Below, piece by piece: positions 57,282 through 64,000 of a stretch of DNA of 64,000 nucleotides. Below the pieces are notes generated by a model, which saw only the letters and a list, made by a program, of their open reading frames with translations, was not told the DNA's origin and did no database searches. Positions within the stretch are counted from its first letter, which is position 1; each line of letters begins with the position of its first letter. The stretch is from DASWLF01 sp963768765 (GTDB taxonomy: Bacteria > Desulfobacterota > Desulfobaccia > Desulfobaccales > 0-14-0-80-60-11), in assembly GCA_963768765.1 (NCBI GenBank), contig CAVYJK010000028.1, positions 131,498 through 195,497 on the forward strand, written 5' to 3'. Both the position numbers and the translations under genes were made by a program.

Positions 57282-58856
57282 TCAATTCTCCGGCCCGGGC
57301 CCCGGAATCCCTTTCTGAAGAATTTCCTTCCTGAGCGAGAAGAAATTCTCTCCAATGGCGCAACTAATAAGGTAGGTCTTCAGGCGGCTGGGATTGTGTC
57401 GGTAAATCCCCAGCAATTGTCGCCAAAACTGCCAGCGATAAGAAGGCCGGATCCCCTGGCGCCAGATAAGAGTTATCAAGCTCAGGAGTTCCTTGCCTTT
57501 GGAATCCGGGTGGGGCCTCGGGGGGGACGGGCTCACTGCGGCCTTATCGCCTTTTTTGACGGCTAAGGCCCGGCGGGTGGGCCTCGTGTTAAGATAGTAG
57601 CGGTAAACCCGGGCCAGATACCCGGATGGCTCATATATGCGGTCCAAGGCCCGCACATATTCCGCCAGGATCTCTTCCCGGGGGCGGGTCGGCAGGTAGT
57701 TGAGGCTCAGGTCGAAAAAGTCGCCGCTGGTCTGGCCAGCGAGCAGCCGGCCCTCCTGTTCCAAACGGTCCCACAATCTGGTATTGGGGAGAACCTCCAG
57801 AAGGTTCAGCATAACTGCCGGGATATTGCACTCCTCCACGAACTCGTAAATCCTATCCCCGGCCCCGGTCTTTTCGTGATCGAAACCGATGATGAAGCTG
57901 CCCACCAGGGAAAGCCCCTTGGCATTAATGGTGCCCACGGATTCCGCCAGGGGCTGTCTCAGGTTGTGATACTTGTGGCTGCGCCTTAAAATCTCGGTTT
58001 CCGGAGTTTCCACCCCCAGGAAGACGTAGCTGAAGTTGGCCTCCGTCATCAGGTCGATCAACGAGAGGTCCTCCCCCAGATTTACCGAGGTCTGGGTGTA
58101 GAAGCCGAAGGGCTCGCCCCGGCTTTTATTCCAGTGGATCATCCGGGTGAGAATGGAGCGGGCATGTTCCTTGTTGCCGATGAAATTATCATCGCTGATG
58201 AAGACTTGCCGCCTCCATCCCAGGAGGTAAAGGGTCTCCAGTTCCCGGAGCACCTGTTCCGGAGCTTTGTAGCGGGGCACTCGGCCGAACAGATTGACGA
58301 TGTCGCAGAACTCGCAGTCGTAGGGGCAGCCCCGGGAGGTCTGAATACTCATGTCGTTGTAATCGGCAAAATTGATGAGGTCAAAGCGCGGCACCGGGGA
58401 GGCGGTCAGGTCGGGTTTCCGGTCTTCTTCGAAGACTCCCCCCGTCTGCCCCTGCCCCAGGGCAGCAACTAAATAAGGAATGGCAACTTCTCCTTCGCCC
58501 CGGACCAGGAAATCCACCCCCGCCTCCAACACGGCGCGGGGTAGGGAGGTGACGTAGGGTCCCCCGGCCACCGAAATTTTGCCCCGTTGTTTCGCCTCCC
58601 GCACCAGGCCCAAGATATCGTTTTGCTGGATGATCATGCCGGAGACCAGCACCAGGTCGGCCCAATCCCAGTCCGCTTCGCTGAGGGGGCGGGTGTTCAG
58701 GTCCACCAGGCGGAACTCCCAATCCTGGGGCAGGAGGGCGGCCGCGGTTAGCAACCCAAGGGGCGGCAACAGGGTTTTATGGCCGGAAATTTTGCAGGTT
58801 TCCTTCAGAGACCAGAAGGAATAGGGCAACTCGGGATAGAGCAGCAGTGCTTTCAT
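57282..58856 (-). CDS. B12-binding radical SAM protein (DUF4070 type)
   Basis: The 524-residue protein has an N-terminal cobalamin-binding Rossmann domain (about 1-150, LPPLGLLTAAALLPQDWEFRLVDLNTRPL), a radical SAM barrel with the cluster motif CPYDCEFCDIVNLFGR (near residue 185), SDDNFIGNKEHA and a C-terminal DUF4070-like segment (EVLPNTRLWDRLEQEGRL). This architecture is shared with enzymes such as HpnP (hopanoid C-2 methylase) and HpnJ. The substrate here is undetermined; no hopanoid gene is in the window. It is flanked on both sides by copies of the integrase element. Confidence 0.85.
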   Translation of the reverse strand: MKALLLYPELPYSFWSLKETCKISGHKTLLPPLGLLTAAALLPQDWEFRLVDLNTRPLSEADWDWADLVLVSGMIIQQNDILGLVREAKQRGKISVAGGPYVTSLPRAVLEAGVDFLVRGEGEVAIPYLVAALGQGQTGGVFEEDRKPDLTASPVPRFDLINFADYNDMSIQTSRGCPYDCEFCDIVNLFGRVPRYKAPEQVLRELETLYLLGWRRQVFISDDNFIGNKEHARSILTRMIHWNKSRGEPFGFYTQTSVNLGEDLSLIDLMTEANFSYVFLGVETPETEILRRSHKYHNLRQPLAESVGTINAKGLSLVGSFIIGFDHEKTGAGDRIYEFVEECNIPAVMLNLLEVLPNTRLWDRLEQEGRLLAGQTSGDFFDLSLNYLPTRPREEILAEYVRALDRIYEPSGYLARVYRYYLNTRPTRRALAVKKGDKAAVSPSPPRPHPDSKGKELLSLITLIWRQGIRPSYRWQFWRQLLGIYRHNPSRLKTYLISCAIGENFFSLRKEILQKGIPGPGPEN

Positions 58857-59262
58857 TCTATATTATGAGGCAACCCCGGTCGCCGCAGTCAAAAAATGGT
58901 TTTGGGGACCTCTTGGCCCGGGGATAATCCCCCAATGTTTCTGTTCTTGAAGCCGAATCCTTTCGTCAACGGTATAATAGCACAACTTTCCCTAAAGAAG
59001 TACTTTCCCCGTGAATTTCGGGCATATCTAACCCTCAGAACCCGAAAACCTCACTGCGATGGAGCTTAAGGACCCCAGCCCAACACCGCCCCGTAGTGGT
59101 GAGCCAGGAAGAAAGCGGAGGGCACATTAGCAGTTCATGTCTCTGGATATAAAAATTCCACGTTACTTGCCATGACAGAAACTTATCGAATTTCCTGAGA
59201 AAATTGTGATATGCTCTGTATATCAGCATCAGCATGATGCCATCAAAGACTGGAGGTGGAGC
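58857..59262. other. gap holding the left end of the integrase element
   Basis: From 59056 the sequence matches the start of the short element at 56925. A ribosome site GGAGGTGGAGC precedes the integrase ATG. No other gene is seen. Confidence 0.4.
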
Positions 59263-60198
59263 ATGAAAGTTTCCAAGGCCGTCAACCTGTTCCTGGATTA
59301 CCACAAGCTGAACTCCCAAAAAAAATACGATCAGGGCCTACGGCTCGCTCTTGGCCAAATTCAGGGACTATTTTCCTGACCACGACCTGGCTTCCATATC
59401 GCCAGAGGAGGTACTCTCCTTTTTAACCAGTCTCAACGGCGAGTGTAAGCAGCTAACCAAGCATACTCGTTACGCCTATCTCAAGGCCCTCTTCAACTTC
59501 ATCCGCAATAATCTGGACGCTCAGCTCCAAAATCCCTGTGACACCCCGATGCTGAAGAAACTCTTTCGGCCGGGGAAGCTGGTGCATTGGCAGGTCCAGG
59601 AAAAGGAGACCATCGACGAGGTCATCTTCAGGACCACCAAAGTAAGAAACCGCCTCATGCTGGAACTCATGGCCCGGGGTGGCATGCGGGTAGGCGAGGT
59701 TCTCAAGCTTACTGGCGGGGATGTGGAGGACCAAAAACTCGTAATCAGGAACCCAAAAAGTGGCAAGGAGACGGAGGTCGTCTTCATCCCCAAGAAGCTG
59801 GCCGACAGGCTGAAGGATTACCTCAAGGCCAGAGGCGCTGAAGGAAGCCAGAGAATTTTCCCCATCACCTATACCGCCGCCCGGGTCATGGTCAAAAAGG
59901 CCGGCGCCTTGGTGGGGGTCCATCTCAGGCCACACGACCTGAGGCGGCATGCGGCAACCTATGCCTCGAGATCAGGGGTGCCCGTGGAGATCGTCAGCAA
60001 GGTCATTCTGAGGCACGCCAACCTCTCCACCACCCAAAGGTATCTCGGGAAGGTCAGCGATGTGGAAGCGGTGCGGTGGATCGAGAATTTATACGGCTAA
60101 ATGGCCGGCAATCAGGGCGAGGTCGAGAAAGGCCTCGCCCATCTTAAAAGTGTTGAGATTTTTCGGATATGGAAAGTTTTTGGCCGCTTGATAAGTTC
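59056..60198 (+). mobile_element. integrase-bearing mobile element
   Basis: It is bounded by the homology to 56925-57163 at both ends. The right boundary block GGATATGGAAAGTTTTTGGC (60165-60184) is identical to 57130-57149. It carries one gene, a tyrosine recombinase, plus about 200 bp of upstream and 100 bp of downstream non-coding sequence. No terminal inverted repeats are obvious, as expected for a recombinase-mobilised element. Confidence 0.5.
59263..60100 (+). CDS. tyrosine recombinase/integrase (frame-disrupted at an A8 tract)
   Basis: The reconstructed 278-residue protein has an N-terminal SAM-like core-binding domain (MKVSKAVNLFLDYHK...) and a catalytic domain with Arg in ARGGMRVGEVLKL, Lys in the KSGKETEVVFIP hairpin, HDLRRHAATYA, RHANLSTTQRYLG with the Tyr nucleophile. 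The frame slips at CAAAAAAAATACG (near 59320): eight A where seven would restore SQKNTIRAYGSLLAKF. This is either a homopolymer error or a slippage site. The family is that of small stand-alone integrases. Confidence 0.85.
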
Positions 60199-60233
60199 CT
60201 AATCAGGGCAGATATGCGCCATTAGCCGAAAGA

Positions 60234-60434
60234 TTATGTAAATAAGAATCTTCTTTGGACAGGCCGCCCAGCCGGTCCTTGAACACGATTCAGGTCATCC
60301 CCGAGGGTGACGATCTTCCGGGTGCGGTAGCGGGTTTGGCTATCCCTGACATAGCGGCCCAGGTAGTGAGTCGTCAGGGCCACGACGATGCGGATAACGA
60401 TGAGGGCGGCAACGGCAATGATTACCTTGACCAT
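60234..60434 (-). pseudogene. possible N-terminal remnant of an MscS-like channel
   Basis: A short frame encodes a membrane helix then THYLGRYVRDSQTRYRTRKIVTLGDD, which resembles the segment preceding the pore helix in MscS-family channels (RYVPDPSTRYRTRK...). The rest of the channel is absent. It lies 45 bp downstream of the ClC gene on the same strand and may be a truncated gene. Confidence 0.35.
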
Positions 60435-60478
60435 CAAAAGGTCGGCCAGCTAGGATTGAGCTATTCTAACCATCTGTT

Positions 60479-62233
60479 TCACACCGGGGTCTCCGGCCCA
60501 GGTCCTGAGGGCCGGAATGTCTGGTCTTTAAGCAGTCGCTGGTTATAAGCAGTGAGCACATCTTCAATTTTCAGGATGCCCACCACCACTTTATCCCGGG
60601 GCGGCAAGACCACCGGGAGGGAGGAAAATTGCTTATGCTCCAGGAGGTGCAAGGCCACCTCAAAATCATCTTCGGGGTGCACGGTGACCACCTCCGAGGT
60701 TTTGAGATCCCGGGCGGTGAGCGTCGCCATGGCTTCTTCTCCTTTTCCCAAGACCTGCCGCAAATCCCAGAGGGTGAGCACGCCGCTCAACTCTTCCGCC
60801 TCATTGAAAACCACGAAAAAAGGATAGGGACTCTCCTCGGCCCGTTGCAGGATTGCCCGCAGCGGGGTGTCGTCGTGGATCACCTCCATTTTATCGGTAA
60901 TGTAGTCCTTCACCTGCATGGTTTGGAGGAGATGGACCTCCCTGCCCCGGAAAATCCTGACCCCCCGGCCCAGGAGCTTGGTTTCGTAAGTTGAATAGCC
61001 GTAAAGGGATTTGACCACCTGGAAACTGGCAATGCAGCTCACCATGGCGGGCACGATGATTTCGTGGCTGTTGCTCATTTCGAAGATGATCACGGTGGCG
61101 GTGATCGGCCCCAGAGTGGTGCCGCTGACCAGAGCCCCCATGCCCAGCAGGGCATAATCCGAGGGTAAAAGGTTCAGGCCGGGAAAGACCTGGTTGGCCG
61201 CCAGGGCCAGGGTAGTCCCCAGCATCGCCCCCAGGAAGAGGGAAGGCCCCATGATGCCGCCACTCATGCCGGAACCCAGGCAGAGCACCGTGGCCAGATA
61301 TTTGGCGAACAGGAGCAGAACCGCGCCGGTCAGGGCAAATTTTCCAGCCAGGCTCATATTGATGCTCTCATATCCCACCCCCAGGACATGGGGGACGGCA
61401 GCCGCCAGGATTCCCAGTCCCAGACCTCCCAGGGCGGGCTTGAGCCATTCCGGCAGGGGCAGCCGGCGAAAGGCGCCGTCGACGGCGTAGATGCCCCTGG
61501 TAAAAGCGATGGCCGTCAGGCCGGCCAGCACCCCCAGGGCCAAATAGATCAAAAGCTCGCTATTGTGATGGAAGCCAAAGGAAGCCACGGTGAAGGAGGG
61601 AAAGTCGCCCAAAAACTGTCGGGAAATCAAGACCGCGACGATTCCGGCAATGACGATATGTCCTAAGTAGACAATCTCCAGATCCGCCAGGATGACTTCG
61701 ATGGTGAAGAGGGCCCCGGAGATAGGGGTGTTGAAAGTGGCGGCAAAGGCCGCGGCCACCCCGCAAGCCAGGCAGATCCTGCCCTTGCCGGTACTGAAAC
61801 TGAATAACCGCGTCATGAACGACCCGATGGCGGCGCCGATGCCTACCACCGGACCTTCCCGGCCCACCGAGCCGCCGGTGGCAATGGTCAGACCGGTGCA
61901 CCAGGCCTTGAGCAGGGCCATGCGGGGTGAGATGTGCCCCTCCCGCAGGGCCGCGGACTCGATTACCTCAGGCACTCCCGGCCCCCGGGCTTCCGGGGCC
62001 CAGAAGGCGATCACCGGTCCTACCGCCAGTCCTCCCAGGACGGGGATCAAGATCCGGAGCCACCATGGAGCCGACAGCACCCGGGCCATAAAATGGCCGT
62101 CTCCCGGCCATGCCCCCCATTGCCCCACCTCAATGAGGGCCAGAAACCCCAGGGTCCCCATCCCGGCCAGGGCCCCGATGACGATGGCCAGGAGCAGGAA
62201 GAGCAACTCTTTGGTCTGGGGGCTCAGGTTCAT
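60479..62233 (-). CDS. ClC chloride channel/antiporter with CBS pair
   Basis: The 584-residue protein has the ClC motifs GPGVPEVI (residue ~84), GREGPVVGIGA with the gating Glu (near 123), and GSGMSGGIMGPSLFLGA (near 318), followed by two cytoplasmic CBS domains (MQVKDYITDKMEVIHDD..., ARDLKTSEVVTVHPEDD...). The presence of the gating Glu is compatible with H+/Cl- exchange. It is not the fluoride-type CLC-F, which lacks this GREGP pattern. Confidence 0.92.
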   Translation of the reverse strand: MNLSPQTKELLFLLLAIVIGALAGMGTLGFLALIEVGQWGAWPGDGHFMARVLSAPWWLRILIPVLGGLAVGPVIAFWAPEARGPGVPEVIESAALREGHISPRMALLKAWCTGLTIATGGSVGREGPVVGIGAAIGSFMTRLFSFSTGKGRICLACGVAAAFAATFNTPISGALFTIEVILADLEIVYLGHIVIAGIVAVLISRQFLGDFPSFTVASFGFHHNSELLIYLALGVLAGLTAIAFTRGIYAVDGAFRRLPLPEWLKPALGGLGLGILAAAVPHVLGVGYESINMSLAGKFALTGAVLLLFAKYLATVLCLGSGMSGGIMGPSLFLGAMLGTTLALAANQVFPGLNLLPSDYALLGMGALVSGTTLGPITATVIIFEMSNSHEIIVPAMVSCIASFQVVKSLYGYSTYETKLLGRGVRIFRGREVHLLQTMQVKDYITDKMEVIHDDTPLRAILQRAEESPYPFFVVFNEAEELSGVLTLWDLRQVLGKGEEAMATLTARDLKTSEVVTVHPEDDFEVALHLLEHKQFSSLPVVLPPRDKVVVGILKIEDVLTAYNQRLLKDQTFRPSGPGPETPV

Positions 62234-62670
62234 GGTGTCCGTTGGCCCGCCTGCTACCTCTCATAGCCCAGGGGGTAACCCCAGGTGATAATTTTATCCA
62301 TCCGGCGGACCCCGGCCTTGGCCACCGCAAACAAAAATTATAGGAACCTCTATTCCCGAGTATAAACCCAGAAAGTTTCGTCTTTCCGTATCCAAATTGT
62401 CATGTGGGTGGCATGGTAGCAGAAGATTTTGTGAAAAATCAATTCCTAAAACTTTTGGCATGACGAGTAATCTGCATCAGGGGAAAGGGGCGCGTAACTT
62501 GCCAACCTCAACACTTATAACAGAGTCAGCAAAAACTACAGATATGAAGTGCATATTTTCTTCGAAATCAATGGGAGCACTGGGTAAGCTCTTTTGTAAT
62601 GAGACACCCAAATCCCTCTTGAACCAGATTAAAATGGATGACCTATCGACTGGGGGTTTCCACCCATCTC
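62234..62670. other. 437-bp gap, no gene supported
   Basis: It holds the upstream region of the ClC gene. A short plus-strand frame (62397-62717) runs into the CoA-transferase gene from the opposite side and has no ribosome site or recognisable protein. No hairpin or repeat stands out. Confidence 0.4.
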
Positions 62671-63971
62671 TTAAAGCAAACGCATGTTCTCTGCTTCTTT
62701 CAATAAATCATCCCTGAAGCGGGGATGAGCAATGCTTATAATATCCAGGGCTCTCTCGCGGGTTGATTTGCCCTTGAGGTTGACAGCGCCATATTCAGTC
62801 ACCAGAAAGTGGGTATCCATTCTGGGAGTGGTCACCACCGTCCCGGGCTTAAACCGGGGGACTACCCTGGAAACCTCTCCATTATGGGTGGTGGAATAAA
62901 AGGCGATGATGGATTTGCCCCCTCGAGAATTGAAGGCCCCCCGCACATAATCCAATTGCCCACCGGTGCCGCTGAATTCGAAGCCGCCAAGGTATTCGGA
63001 ATTGCACTGGCCCAGGATATCCACCTCAATGGTTGAGTTAATCGAGATCATATGGTCGTTTTGGGCAATGACATGCGGGTCGTTGGTATAGGAAACCGGG
63101 TAACTCTCCATACTGGGGTTGTCATGCATAAACTCATACATAGCTCGGTCCCCCAGGGCGTTTGTGAAGATGTGCTTGCGGGGATGGAGGTTTTTCCTGC
63201 GGCCGGTGATAACCCCTTTTTTGATGAGGTGCATCATGCCAGGGCAGAACAGTTCCGTATGGACCCCCAAATCCTTGTGACTTTCCAGATGCAGGCACAC
63301 GGCATTGGGGATGCCGCCGATCCCCAACTGAATGGTGGCGCCATCGGGGACCATCTCGGCGATTAAATGCCCGATGGCCTCCGCCTCAGGCTTGGGCTCG
63401 GCAGGCACAATCTCAATGAGCGGCAGGTCGTTTTCCACAATGGCATCGACTTCGGATACATGGAGCAGGGAGTCCCCGAAGACTCGAGGCATATGGCGAT
63501 TGACTTCAACGATCAGTCTCTTGGCACAACGAGCTGCGGTAGAGATATAGTCGTTGACTGTCCCGAAGCTGAAAAAGCCGGCTTTGTCCATGGGTGAGAC
63601 GGTGGTGACCGTCACGTCGACTTTCATGAAATCCCGAAGCAACCGGGGAATTTGGTGAAATTCGTTGGGAACGAAATGGTTCAGTCCGCATTTCACCAAG
63701 TCTCGGTCGGCGCCGGTGACAAACCAGCAATACGCCGACAGGCGGTCACTGAGATCGGGGGCCAGAAGTGTCCGCCCTACATGCTCCATAGGGAGCAGGG
63801 AAAAGACCTTGATGCCTTTCAGGTCCTCGGCCCGGACGCGATCTGCGATAGCCCCCAGCAATGCCGGAGGCTCCCCGTTCCCATGCCATGCACAATGGTG
63901 CTCCCATGGGCAATGTGTTCAACGGCCTTTGCCGGGGTCGTAAGTTTTTTCTCATAGTCTGCTTTGTACAT
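62671..63971 (-). CDS. acetyl-CoA hydrolase/4-hydroxybutyrate CoA-transferase family enzyme (frame-disrupted near the start)
   Basis: The reconstructed protein is 433 residues. Starting at the ATG behind AGGGAGAGCAGG (63971), the first 40 residues (MYKADYEKKLTTPAKAVEHIAHGSTIVHGMGTGE) lead to PALLGAIADRVRAEDLKGIK after restoring one missing G in a G tract near 63876. Family signatures: VPDGATIQLGIGGIPNAVC, HTELFCPGMMHLI, SINSTIEVDILGQCNSEYLGG and FSGTGGQLDYVRGA. These CoA-transferases activate acetate, butyrate, 4-hydroxybutyrate or similar acids. The exact substrate is not determined. In an anaerobe this suits acid or dicarboxylate fermentation or oxidation. Confidence 0.88.
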
Positions 63972-64000
63972 CCTGCTCTCCCTAAGGGATTTGTTGAACG

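Noticed and set aside
60479..62233. Fluoride-specific CLC-F identity, suggested by the riboswitch-like RNA
   Set aside because: The protein keeps GREGPVV with the gating Glu and GSGMSGG, the chloride-type pattern, and lies 12 kb away on the other strand.
62397..62717. 106-codon plus frame downstream of the CoA-transferase
   Set aside because: It has no ribosome site, odd composition and overlaps the 3' end of a well-supported convergent gene.

Overview
The window is GC-rich, coding-dense bacterial chromosome. The gene set (initiator tRNA with a C1xT72 mismatch, HME-type copper RND pump, GTP cyclohydrolase FolE2, AAA_32-type Lon, BCAM0308 protein, YkgJ protein, B12-binding radical SAM protein, CoA-transferase) fits a Gram-negative anaerobe or microaerophile, most likely Desulfobacterota. 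That assignment is inference from gene content; there is no rRNA or marker phylogeny here.

Layout. 1-4 kb: end of an MFS transporter, tRNA-fMet, and chromate transporter chrA between two copies of a 126-130 bp MITE with clean 5-bp target duplications; the second copy sits inside an older IS-like remnant. 4-15.3 kb: a lipoprotein, a giant autotransporter of about 3000 residues with 45-50 glycine-rich repeats of about 47 residues, and a GT-C/TPR membrane glycosyltransferase. 16-23.4 kb: Tat-exported multicopper oxidase, CusB-like adaptor, CusA-like RND pump and a small exported protein, forming a copper-handling cluster. 23.8-30.6 kb: CBS protein, two anion permeases (one with an exported N-terminal domain) and a KdpD/KdpE-like two-component pair without kdpFABC. 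31-46.5 kb: housekeeping and stress genes (EF-hand lipoprotein, TPR protein, PrmA-like methyltransferase, Gre factor with an altered tip, CDF zinc exporter, Lon-like protease, exported beta carbonic anhydrase, folE2, hisD, rnr, BCAM0308, histidine phosphatase). 46.6-49.9 kb: dynamin-like GTPase, a possible attenuator RNA, tRNA-Gln and tRNA-Asn behind an ideal sigma70 promoter, and a YkgJ protein. 50-53.8 kb: a tightly overlapping phage-tail-like gene string on the minus strand. 53.9-64 kb: glgB, a lipocalin-like exported protein, a radical SAM gene lying between two copies of an integrase-associated element, a ClC channel with CBS domains, and a 4-hydroxybutyrate-type CoA-transferase.

A dominant technical feature is about 40 single-base frame disruptions, nearly all apparent +1 insertions, in otherwise well conserved genes. 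I read them as probable assembly indels. Such genes are annotated as whole loci spanning the shifts. GC-rich palindromes recur at gene 3' ends, and one set runs into the rnr coding region.
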